Origin: Actinomycetes bacterium
GTDB lineage: Bacteria; Actinomycetota; Actinomycetes; Actinomycetales; Dermabacteraceae
NCBI GenBank assembly: GCA_023389045.1
Contig: JAEWEZ010000125.1
Span: 1 to 10,678 of the forward strand
Direction: 5' to 3'
DNA: 10,678 nucleotides
Positions 1-5,729 of the stretch are shown here, in pieces. The position numbers were made by a program, and so were the translations under genes. The notes beneath the pieces are model-generated. The model did no database searches. It had not been told where the DNA came from and saw only the letters and a program-made list of their open reading frames with translations. Position 1 is the stretch's first letter, and the number at the start of each line of letters is the position of its first letter.

Positions 1-1385
1 ATGTGGAACAGGGTGGGGATATCGGTCGAGCCCTGAATAGTGGCGTGACCGCGCATCGCCATGATGCCGGAGCCGGGGCGGCCCACATTGCCCATGAGCA
101 GCTGAAGCACGCAGGAGGTGCGGATCATCTGCGCGCCACCCTGGTGCTGGGTCCAGCCCAGTGCGTAGGCGAAGCAGGTGGTGCGTTCGCGCCCGGAGTT
201 CTCCACGATCTTGTTGGCGAAGTAGTAGAAGTCCTCCTGCGAAATACCGCAGGCCTGCTCCACCATCTCCGGGGTGTAGCGCTGATAGTGCTTCTTCAGC
301 AGCTGGAAGACGCAGCGCGGATGCTGCAGCGTCTCGTCGCGATCGGGCAGACCACGGTTCACCATGTCCGGATCGCCCTGGTAGGCCCAGGTGGACATGT
401 CGTACACGCCGGTCTCACGGTTCAGGCCCGAGAAGACACCCTCGAGATCCTCCGTGTCCTGGAAGTTCTCGTTGATGATCGTCGAGGCGTTGGTGAAGGT
501 CTTGACGTATTCCTCGAACCAGAGGTCGTTATCGAGCACGTACTTGATGACCGCACCGAGCAGGATCACATCCGAGCCGGAGCGGATCGGGATATGCCGA
601 TCTGCATTCGCGGAGGTTCGGGTGAACCGGGGGTCGACGTGGATCAGCGTGGCTCCACGCTTCTTGGCTTCCATCACCCACTGGAACGCCACCGGGTGGG
701 CTTCGGCCATATTGCCGCCCTCGATGACGATCAGGTCAGAGTTCTGGAAATCAGCGACGTACTGGGTCGCGCCGCCACGACCGAACGAGGCTCCCAAACT
801 GGGAACCGTGGCGGAGTGTCATATGCGGGCCTGGTTCTCCATCTGAATGGCACCGGCCGCGGTGAAGAGCTTCTTGGCGAGGTAGTTCTCCTCGTTGTCG
901 ATGGTCGCGCCGCCGAGGCTGGCGATACCCATCGTGCGCCGCAGCGGGCGGCCCTGGTCATCGAAGTCTTCCCAGTGATTGCGGCGTGCTTCCAGGAAGC
1001 GGTCGGCAATCATGTCCATCGCCGTGTCGTGGTCGAGCTCGGTCCACTCGGTGGCGTAGGGGGCGCGGTAGAGCAGTTTGGTTTCGCGCAGTGCGGAGTT
1101 CGCGAGCTGCTCACTGGCCGAGCCCTTCGGGCACAGGCGGCCGCGCGAGACGGGCGAATCGGGGTCGCCTTCCACATGCAGCACCTTGCCGTCTTTTCCA
1201 AAGACGAGCTGGCCGCAGCCGACGGCGCAGTAGGGGCACACGCTGCGCGCAACGGTGTCGGCGTGGGTGACGCGGGCGGAAGCCTCGCGCGTCTCCCGCG
1301 ACTCGACGGCAGCGCCGCGGCCAGTGCGGTCATGCGACCGCAGCTGACGCAGGACTGGCCAGTCCAGGAAAGAAATAGGGCTCAT
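1..1385 (-). CDS. fdh: Formate dehydrogenase catalytic subunit, selenocysteine-containing, 5' part (3' end outside window)
   Basis: Catalytic molybdopterin subunit oxidising formate to CO2. Numbered from the ATG at 1385, the N-terminal 4Fe-4S site is CPYCAVGC (Cys50, 53, 57) plus CPKG (Cys85). It is followed by NQARI, an in-frame UGA at 819-821 (residue 189), then HSATVPSLGASFGRGG, which is the Sec-site context of E. coli FdnG-type enzymes (NQARV-Sec-HGPT). The frame stays open from there to base 1 and keeps family landmarks such as AEAHPVAFQW, HVDPRFTRTSA and GWTQHQGGAQ. A gene caller would wrongly stop at 819. No twin-arginine signal is visible, unlike FdnG/FdoG, so a cytoplasmic enzyme is likely. 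The start is uncertain: ATG 1385 gives the family-like beginning MSPISFLDWPVLRQ, but ATG 1397 and TTG 1412 are in frame upstream and none has a clear Shine-Dalgarno. The accessory Fe-S and diaphorase or membrane subunits, and selA/selB/selC, are not in view. Confidence 0.95.
773..821 (-). promoter_or_regulatory. Selenocysteine UGA codon and bacterial-type SECIS hairpin
   Basis: Reading the minus strand, UGA is 821-819. Eighteen bases later comes the apical loop AGUUU (800-796), closed by a 7-bp stem GGUUCCC (807-801) with GGGAGCC (795-789), including one U-G pair. An outer stem CGCCACG (813-807) with CGUGGCG (779-773) extends it, leaving an asymmetric loop on the 3' side. A G in the first two loop bases and a loop roughly 16-37 bases after UGA are the published criteria for bacterial SECIS elements bound by SelB, and both hold here. 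The structure lies inside the coding sequence, so it also encodes the conserved residues after Sec. Confidence 0.85.
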
Positions 1386-1414
1386 GGGGGTGACCATACC
1401 ATTTGAGTTCAACG

Positions 1415-1438
1415 AAAAGGCCGGTCAAAAGGCCTTTT
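1415..1438 (-). terminator. Hairpin with A-tract and U-tract just upstream of the formate dehydrogenase start
   Basis: AAAAGGCC (1415-1422) is an exact inverted repeat of GGCCTTTT (1431-1438), with an 8-base loop. In either direction it gives an A-rich 5' arm and U-rich 3' arm, the look of a bidirectional intrinsic terminator. It could end transcripts of the clpX-chorismate mutase unit before fdh. If fdh is transcribed from a promoter further upstream, it would instead sit in the fdh leader, 29 bases before ATG 1385. Termination itself is inferred. Confidence 0.5.
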
Positions 1439-1467
1439 TGGGTATTTTCAGGCACCGTTTCACAGTC

Positions 1468-1495
1468 GATATATGTAAGGGTGACTACGCGTAAA
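1468..1495 (-). promoter_or_regulatory. Possible promoter of formate dehydrogenase
   Basis: On the minus strand TTTACG (1495-1490) is followed 16 bases later by TATATC (1473-1468), an imperfect sigma-70-like -35/-10 pair in an unusually A+T-rich stretch between chorismate mutase and fdh. A competing reading places a -35 TTGACC at 1428-1423, inside the hairpin loop, with only a poor -10 near 1405. Neither is compelling. Confidence 0.25.
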
Positions 1496-1554
1496 TATCG
1501 TTCTTGCAGGTCTTCGCACGATGCCCCGCCGTCATCCCCTCCCGGTATCCCGCC

Positions 1555-1617
1555 GGTTCGCCTCGCACCGCCGAGCGGCCGCAGGCGTGCAGTCACGGGC
1601 ACCGGGTCGCGCGAACC
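1555..1617 (-). terminator. Inverted repeat directly after chorismate mutase stop
   Basis: GGTTCGC (1555-1561) and GCGAACC (1611-1617) form an exact 7-bp inverted repeat that abuts the chorismate mutase stop codon. The 49 bases between hold further G+C-rich complementarity (GCAC and GTGC arms), so the RNA could fold into a branched structure. No U-run follows. It may be a terminator or 3' stabiliser; the function is inferred. Confidence 0.3.
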
Positions 1618-2022
1618 TCAGCCTTCGGGCAGATCCTCACGGATCTGTTCGTGGTGACGGATCACCTCGGTCACGATGAAACGCAGGAATGCCTCCGCGA
1701 AATGCGGATCGAGCCCCGACTCATCGGCGAGGCGACGCAAACGCTCGATCTGCTTTTCTTCGCGGGATGGATCCGCCGGCGGCAGTCCGTGCTCAGCCTT
1801 GAGCACCCCCACCTTCTGGGTGTGCCGGAAACGCTCTGCCAGCAGATGCACGAGGGCCGCATCAATGTTGTCAATGCTGCGTCGCTCCTCGCGCAGCAAG
1901 AGCCGCGCACGCTCGGTCGCATCCTCAGGCGAGTTGTCGTTCCCTCGTGCGGCATCATCCACCTGGCCCCCAGCGTCGTCGAGGTGCTCGGGCGGCGGTG
2001 CTGGCAGGTGCTCGGAGGTCAT
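1618..2022 (-). CDS. Chorismate mutase, AroQ type
   Basis: A 134-residue protein that should convert chorismate to prephenate, the committed step to phenylalanine and tyrosine, in the cytoplasm. After an acidic, low-complexity N-terminal stretch (residues 1-36), the all-helical AroQ domain covers about 40-130. Aligned by eye to the E. coli P-protein mutase domain, the active-site residues are kept: Arg47 (E. coli R11), Arg64 (R28, in LLAERF), Lys75 (K39, in VGVLKAEHG), Asp84 (D48), Arg87 (R51) and Glu88 (E52, in DPSREE). The final helix carries H/E residues where E. coli has Q88. There is no fused prephenate dehydratase or dehydrogenase domain. Its ATG at 2022 overlaps the clpX stop as ATGA, so translation is probably coupled to clpX. 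No signal peptide is seen, which separates it from the secreted mycobacterial type. Confidence 0.92.
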   Translation of the reverse strand: MTSEHLPAPPPEHLDDAGGQVDDAARGNDNSPEDATERARLLLREERRSIDNIDAALVHLLAERFRHTQKVGVLKAEHGLPPADPSREEKQIERLRRLADESGLDPHFAEAFLRFIVTEVIRHHEQIREDLPEG

Positions 2023-3404
2023 GAGGCGCTCCGCTCGCGGCGCCCCTGGGCTCGACGCTCCTGGGTCCGACGCTCCTGGCGCTCAGAGTCACCGTCGGTC
2101 AGCATCATCGGGGCCTGTCCCTCGGTGACCACCCGTTCGGTGATGACCACCTTGGTGATGTCTTCCCGCGACGGGGTTTCGAACATCACCGGCTGCAGGG
2201 TTTCCTCCAGGATCGCGCGCAAACCACGCGCGCCCGTACCCCGCGAAATCGCGCGATCCGCAATGGCTTCCAAGGCGCTGCGTTCAAAGTCGAGTTCCAC
2301 GCCATCCAGGGCGAACATCTTCTGGTACTGCTTGACCAGCGCGTTCTTCGGCTCCGTGAGGATTCGGATCAGCGCGTCCCGGTCCAGATCCGCCACGCTC
2401 GTGATCACGGGCAGGCGCCCGATGAACTCGGGGATCAGACCAAACTTCAGCAGATCCTCCGGCAGTAGCTTCGCGTAAATCTGCTCCTGCTCAAGCGGAG
2501 TATGCAGCTGCGCGCCAAAGCCAATGCCGCGCTTACCGATGCGCGAGCCAATGATGTCCTCGATACCGGCGAAAGCACCGGCCACCACGAAGAGCACATT
2601 GGTCGTGTCGATCTGAATGAACTCCTGATGCGGATGCTTACGCCCGCCCTGCGGCGGCACCGCCGCCACCGTGCCCTCCAGGATCTTCAGCAGGGCCTGC
2701 TGCACGCCCTCGCCGGAGACGTCACGGGTGATCGACGGGTTCTCGGCCTTCCGGCCGATCTTGTCCACCTCATCGATGTAGATAATGCCGCGCTCGGCGC
2801 GTTTCACGTCGTAATCCGCAGCCTGCAGGAGCTTCAGCAGAATGTTCTCGACGTCCTCACCGACGTAACCGGCTTCCGTCAGGGCGGTCGCATCGGCCAT
2901 CGCGAAAGGAACATCCAGCAGTTTCGCGAGGGTCTGGGCGAGGTAGGTCTTGCCGCAGCCCGTCGGACCCACAATCAGCACATTGGACTTCGCAACCTCA
3001 ACGTCACGGTGCGGATCCTCTGCCTGGGCGCTCGCGGCAGCCTCAGCAGCGGCTTTCCCACGGCTCGGCCCTGCCGGTTCCACGCGGGCGGCCGCCTCAT
3101 CCTGGGCGCGCACTCGCTTGTAGTGGTTGTACACGGCCACGGCGAGGGCACGCTTGGCAGGCTCCTGACCCACCACGTACTCCTCGAGGAAAGCGAAGAT
3201 CTCCTTGGGAGTGGGCAGCGGGGCCTGCTCTTCCTGCGGCGGCTGAGAAGCCTGATTTTCCTCGGCAATGATCTCATTGCACAGGTCAATGCACTCTTCG
3301 CAGATGTACACGCCCGGGCCGGAAATCAGCCTCTCCACCTGCTTTTGCGACTTGCCGCAGAAGGAGCACTTGAACACGTCAGCTCCGTCGCCGGCACGAG
3401 CCAT
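2019..3404 (-). CDS. clpX: ATP-dependent Clp protease ATP-binding subunit ClpX
   Basis: AAA+ unfoldase of 461 residues that recognises, unfolds and threads substrates into ClpP. In order: C4 zinc-binding domain (Cys13, 16, 35, 38), Walker A GPTGCGKT (146-153), pore loop GYVG (179-182), Walker B IIYIDE (207-212), RKH loop (255-257), ClpP-docking IGF loop (294-296), sensor-2 GAR (391-393). Two local oddities: an Ala/Glu-rich insertion of roughly 20 residues (about 103-134) just before the AAA+ core, longer than in mycobacterial ClpX, and a strongly basic Arg-rich C-terminus (about 440-461). The start is ATG 3404, preceded by AAAGGGG at a 6-base spacing and giving the family beginning MARAGDGADVFKC; the longer in-frame extension to 3458 is not favoured. 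It lies 150 bases after clpP2, behind a structured leader, and overlaps the chorismate mutase start. Confidence 0.98.
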   Translation of the reverse strand: MARAGDGADVFKCSFCGKSQKQVERLISGPGVYICEECIDLCNEIIAEENQASQPPQEEQAPLPTPKEIFAFLEEYVVGQEPAKRALAVAVYNHYKRVRAQDEAAARVEPAGPSRGKAAAEAAASAQAEDPHRDVEVAKSNVLIVGPTGCGKTYLAQTLAKLLDVPFAMADATALTEAGYVGEDVENILLKLLQAADYDVKRAERGIIYIDEVDKIGRKAENPSITRDVSGEGVQQALLKILEGTVAAVPPQGGRKHPHQEFIQIDTTNVLFVVAGAFAGIEDIIGSRIGKRGIGFGAQLHTPLEQEQIYAKLLPEDLLKFGLIPEFIGRLPVITSVADLDRDALIRILTEPKNALVKQYQKMFALDGVELDFERSALEAIADRAISRGTGARGLRAILEETLQPVMFETPSREDITKVVITERVVTEGQAPMMLTDGDSERQERRTQERRAQGRRERSAS

Positions 3405-3410
3405 GTCCGT

Positions 3411-3417
3411 CCCCTTT
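3411..3417 (-). promoter_or_regulatory. Shine-Dalgarno of clpX
   Basis: The minus strand reads AAAGGGG, 6 bases before ATG 3404. It decides this start over the 18-residue longer frame, which has no comparable site and lacks homology upstream of MARAG. Confidence 0.75.
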
Positions 3418-3439
3418 CCATCGCGGCGTAGCGCCCATC

Positions 3440-3467
3440 GGGTCCGGGATGGACCCACCGCTGGGTC
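3440..3467 (-). promoter_or_regulatory. Two mutually exclusive hairpins in the clpX leader
   Basis: On the minus-strand RNA, arm A GACCCA (3467-3462) pairs with arm B UGGGUC (3457-3452) across a 4-base loop. Arm B, read as GGGUCC (3456-3451), pairs equally well with arm C GGACCC (3445-3440) across a 5-base loop. Both stems are perfect 6-bp helices and share arm B, so only one can form at a time. They lie 36-63 bases before the clpX start. A switching role is inference; the complementarity is direct. Confidence 0.45.
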
Positions 3468-3491
3468 AGCGTGAGCGCACGGTCCCGTCCA

Positions 3492-3536
3492 CGGTAGCGC
3501 AGAGGCCCCCTCGCAGCGGGGAGGCGTGCGCTACCG
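3492..3536 (-). terminator. Strong 10-bp hairpin between clpP2 and clpX
   Basis: CGGTAGCGCA (3492-3501) is perfectly complementary to TGCGCTACCG (3527-3536), with an internal CCCC (3507-3510)/GGGG (3518-3521) helix able to extend it. It begins 19 bases after the clpP2 stop codon on the minus strand. No U-tract follows. It could be a partial terminator or a processing/stability element that lets clpX be expressed differently from clpP1P2. Confidence 0.5.
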
Positions 3537-3554
3537 CAGTGTGGGTGTTTCCGC

Positions 3555-4235
3555 TCAGCGGGAAATCTGCGGGCGCGTTTCCTTACGGGAAGCGAGCACC
3601 TGGTCCACGAGGCCGTACTCGAGGGCGGCCTGCGCGGTCAGGATCTTGTCGCGCTCAATGTCACGGCTGATCTCCTGCGCGGAACGCCCGGAGTGCTTGG
3701 CCAGGGTCTCCTCCAGCCATTCGCGCATCCGCAGAATCTCATTGGCCTGAATCTCGATATCGGAGGCCTGGCCGCCGCCCTGGCCGCCCATGGCGGGCTG
3801 GTGGATGAGGATGCGGGCGTTCGGGAGCGCCAGACGCTTACCGGGGGCACCGGCAGCCAGCAGCACCGCGGCAGCCGAGGCCGCCTGCCCCAAGCACACC
3901 GTGGTGACCTCGGGCTTGATGTACTGCATGGTGTCGTAGATGGCGGTCAGCGCGGTGAAGGAGCCACCGGGGCTGTTGATGTACAGGGTGATGTCGCGGT
4001 CAGGATCCTGGGATTCCAGAACCAGAAGCTGAGCCATCACATCGTCGGCAGAGGCATCATCCACCTGCACACCGAGGAAGATAATGCGGTCCTCGAAGAG
4101 CTTGGTGTAGGGGTCCTGGCGCTTGAAACCGTAGGCGGTGCGCTCCTCGTACTGCGGAAGCACGTAACGGTTCGTGGGCATCCTGCCAACCTGAGCCATC
4201 GGCATCGGGAACGGCGAGCGGGGATCGAAGGTCAC
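3555..4235 (-). CDS. clpP2: ATP-dependent Clp protease proteolytic subunit ClpP2
   Basis: Serine peptidase subunit of 226 residues. The catalytic triad is Ser120 (GQAASAAA), His145 (IHQP) and Asp196 (ERDKILTA); the oxyanion/strand motif INSPGGS is at 86-92. The N-terminal part RYVLPQYEER and LFEDRIIFLGVQVDD (about 46-60) match actinobacterial ClpP2 rather than ClpP1. In studied actinobacteria ClpP1 and ClpP2 assemble as two different heptamer rings into one active barrel, docked by ClpX or ClpC1 largely through ClpP2. The GTG start at 4235 is supported by AAGGAG at a 6-base spacing (4247-4242). It follows clpP1 by 53 bases on the same strand, so the two are surely one transcript. Confidence 0.97.
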   Translation of the reverse strand: MTFDPRSPFPMPMAQVGRMPTNRYVLPQYEERTAYGFKRQDPYTKLFEDRIIFLGVQVDDASADDVMAQLLVLESQDPDRDITLYINSPGGSFTALTAIYDTMQYIKPEVTTVCLGQAASAAAVLLAAGAPGKRLALPNARILIHQPAMGGQGGGQASDIEIQANEILRMREWLEETLAKHSGRSAQEISRDIERDKILTAQAALEYGLVDQVLASRKETRPQISR

Positions 4236-4241
4236 GGAAGT

Positions 4242-4247
4242 CTCCTT
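4242..4247 (-). promoter_or_regulatory. Shine-Dalgarno of clpP2
   Basis: A perfect AAGGAG lies 6 bases before the GTG at 4235 and supports that non-ATG start over the internal Met codons at residues 11, 13 and 19. Confidence 0.8.
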
Positions 4248-4288
4248 GCTGGAATGGTGCGGGCGGGTGCGGGATGGGGGCAGCGGGC

Positions 4289-4912
4289 TCAGCCCTCGGT
4301 GCCGCCACCGCCGGTGACGTCGTCCGCCCGGGCCACGATCTTGTCGATGAAGCCGTACTCGAGTGCCTCCGGGGCCGTGAACCAGTGGTCACGGTCGCCA
4401 TCGGCGATGATCTGCTCGACGCTCTTACCGGTCTGTTCGGCCGTCAGCTCCGCCATCTGCTGCTTCATGGAGAGAATCAGATCCGCCTGGATCTTGATCT
4501 CCGAGGCGGTGCCGCCCAGGCCGCCCAGCGGCTGGTGCATGAGCACGCGGGTGTGCGGGGTGGCGAAACGCTTGCCCTTCGCGCCGGAAGACAGCAGGAA
4601 CTGACCCATGGAGGCGGCCATACCCATGGCCACGGTCACCACATCGGGCTGGATGTACTGCATGGTGTCGTAGATCGCCATGCCCGCGGTGATCGAGCCG
4701 CCGGGGCTGTTGATGTACAGGTAGATGTCCTTCTCCGGGTCCTCAGCGGCCAGGAGCAGCATCTTGGCGCAGATCGCGTTCGCGTTCTCATCGCGCACCT
4801 CGGAGCCGAGCCACACGATCCGCTCGCGCAGGAGGCGCTGGTAGACGTTGTCGTCCAGGCCCATCGGGTAATCGCCGGCGGCATTGCGAGGCTCACGAGG
4901 CTGAGAGGTCAC
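4289..4912 (-). CDS. clpP1: ATP-dependent Clp protease proteolytic subunit ClpP1
   Basis: First of the paired ClpP subunits, acting in cytoplasmic protein turnover. Numbered from an upstream ATG at 4927 (212 residues), the triad is Ser106 (GMAASMGQ), His131 (MHQP) and Asp180 (DRDHWFTA); INSPGGS is at 72-78. The segments VYQRLLRERIVWLGSEV and LMHQPLGGLGG mark it as ClpP1. I place the start at the GTG 4912, because GGAG stands 5 bases before it while ATG 4927 has no Shine-Dalgarno; the longer form adds only MNGAT. It leads the clpP1-clpP2 transcript and has its own intergenic promoter region with a ClgR-like palindrome. The C-terminus ends in a short Gly-rich tail. Confidence 0.97.
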   Translation of the reverse strand: MTSQPREPRNAAGDYPMGLDDNVYQRLLRERIVWLGSEVRDENANAICAKMLLLAAEDPEKDIYLYINSPGGSITAGMAIYDTMQYIQPDVVTVAMGMAASMGQFLLSSGAKGKRFATPHTRVLMHQPLGGLGGTASEIKIQADLILSMKQQMAELTAEQTGKSVEQIIADGDRDHWFTAPEALEYGFIDKIVARADDVTGGGGTEG

Positions 4913-4917
4913 AGTTG

Positions 4918-4921
4918 CTCC
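4918..4921 (-). promoter_or_regulatory. Shine-Dalgarno favouring the GTG start of clpP1
   Basis: GGAG (4921-4918), then CAACT, then GTG 4912. It lies inside the five extra codons of the alternative ATG 4927 start, which has no purine-rich site before it. Confidence 0.5.
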
Positions 4922-4927
4922 ATTCAT

Positions 4928-5264
4928 CGCGGGATGTCGGTAGCACGACTCTAGGTGCTCCCTGCGACGAATAACGCCTCTGTTCGCCCCTGGCGCATCG
5001 ATGACTACTCACCACAGCTTCCCGTCATGCGAGAAATCCCCTCCGTCGGGCGCGGATCACTACCCACCCCATCCGCGGGGAAATACCCACCCCCGGCACG
5101 CCAAGAGACCTTTCCCCGTCCTTCAAGGGCACGTCAAAGAACAGCCGGAGCCCTCGAAAAGTGCGTCACGCCCCTGGAGCACGACTCGGAGCCCTTCCTA
5201 CGGTCGATGCCGTTGATCGCTCCCGACGGGGCACCCAACACGGGACACCCAGCCCCTGCGATCA
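4928..5264. other. Intergenic region between clpP1 and the NlpC/P60 gene
   Basis: About 340 bases without a supportable gene. The part next to clpP1 holds the -10-like box and ClgR-like palindrome listed separately. From about 5010 to 5264 I see no convincing promoter, repeat or RNA gene. Neither of the other two plus-strand frames encodes a signal peptide or a recognisable N-terminal part for the NlpC/P60 domain. The frame of that domain is closed by TGA at 5214-5216. Confidence 0.6.
4948..4996 (-). promoter_or_regulatory. Candidate clpP1P2 promoter with ClgR-like operator
   Basis: On the minus strand TAGAGT (4953-4948) fits a -10 hexamer (TAnnnT), placing a start point near 4941, about 29 bases before GTG 4912. 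Upstream, GCGCCAGGGGCGAAC (4996-4982) contains a CGC-N5-GCG palindrome with flanking AAC, close to the operator described for the actinobacterial activator ClgR, which controls clpP1P2 in Streptomyces and Corynebacterium. It would centre near -49, a usual activator position. The match is imperfect in the spacer and on one flank, and no clear -35 is present, as expected for an activated promoter. No clgR gene is in the window. Confidence 0.5.
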
Positions 5265-5603
5265 GTGCCCGATATCCCCGAGGGCCTCACGGCCCGCAGT
5301 CAGATCGGCACTGGCTACACCTGGGGCGGGGACTCTCCGGGTGAAGGTTTTGACTGCTCCGGCTTTGTCCACTGGGTGCACTCCCAGCACGGCATGGATA
5401 TTGCCCGCACCTCCGGCGGTATCGCTGATGGTGGGCGCTGGATTTCCCAGAAGGATGCCCGCCCCGGTGACATCGTCGTGTGGTCCGGGCACGTGGGAAT
5501 CTACGCAGGCAATGGCAAGGTGGTCGACGCATCGGGCTCGAAGAAGCGCATCGTCGAACGCTCCATCTGGGGTTCCCCCAAGGGCTTCGTCACCTACCGC
5601 TGA
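5265..5603 (+). CDS. Short stand-alone NlpC/P60-family peptidase domain, possibly a truncated remnant
   Basis: A 112-residue protein that is almost only an NlpC/P60 domain, a papain-like fold that usually cuts stem-peptide bonds in peptidoglycan. Visible landmarks: GTGYTWGGDSPGEGFDCSG with nucleophile Cys31, basic His76 in SGHVGIYAGNG, and Asp88 in VVDAS, where many members have His and RipA-type enzymes have Glu. The domain begins about residue 8, with no signal peptide, membrane segment, SH3, LysM or coiled-coil region, so it has no evident route to the cell wall. Its only start is GTG 5265, without a Shine-Dalgarno; a stop closes the frame at 5214. It runs opposite to clpP1 and tig. It may be a remnant of a larger secreted hydrolase, a cytoplasmic or toxin-like peptidase, or expressed from a missed start. 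Confidence 0.75.
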   Translation: MPDIPEGLTARSQIGTGYTWGGDSPGEGFDCSGFVHWVHSQHGMDIARTSGGIADGGRWISQKDARPGDIVVWSGHVGIYAGNGKVVDASGSKKRIVERSIWGSPKGFVTYR

Positions 5604-5647
5604 GATCCCTCGAGAGCGGGGCAGAAGCAGCAACGCCCCGCACGCAT

Positions 5648-5688
5648 GAGAACAGGGCCGACACTGTCACGGTGCCGGCCCCGTTCTC
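5648..5688. terminator. Convergent-gene hairpin between the NlpC/P60 gene and tig
   Basis: GAGAAC (5648-5653) pairs with GTTCTC (5683-5688). After one A/C mismatch, GGGCCG (5655-5660) pairs with CGGCCC (5676-5681), and CAC (5662-5664) with GTG (5672-5674). It lies between two convergent genes and would fold in both transcripts, which suits a bidirectional terminator. It lacks a clear U-tract on either side, common in actinobacteria. Confidence 0.65.
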
Positions 5689-5729
5689 TGTCATGCGCTC
5701 ACCGCGCATGATCTGAGATCGCGCTGGGA

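Noticed and set aside
3..1406. Long plus-strand open frame of 467 codons
   Set aside because: It is the antisense of the formate dehydrogenase gene; the minus strand shows clear family motifs throughout and the plus translation shows none. High G+C opens such frames.
819..1412. Reading formate dehydrogenase as truncated at the TGA 819-821 (pseudogene)
   Set aside because: The TGA is at the family's Sec position, homology continues in the same frame on both sides, and a SECIS-like hairpin follows at the right distance.
1330..1602. Minus-strand 90-codon frame between chorismate mutase and formate dehydrogenase
   Set aside because: It has no Shine-Dalgarno or recognisable similarity, overlaps the fdh start in another frame and spans a terminator-like hairpin.
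1504..2478. Plus-strand 324-codon frame over chorismate mutase and the clpX end
   Set aside because: It is antisense to two well-identified genes, with low-complexity Arg/Ser-rich translation.
2502..3431. Plus-strand 309-codon frame
   Set aside because: Antisense shadow of clpX.
5262..5633. Minus-strand 123-codon frame opposite the NlpC/P60 domain
   Set aside because: The plus strand carries the DCSG and GHVGIY catalytic motifs in order, so the minus frame is the shadow.
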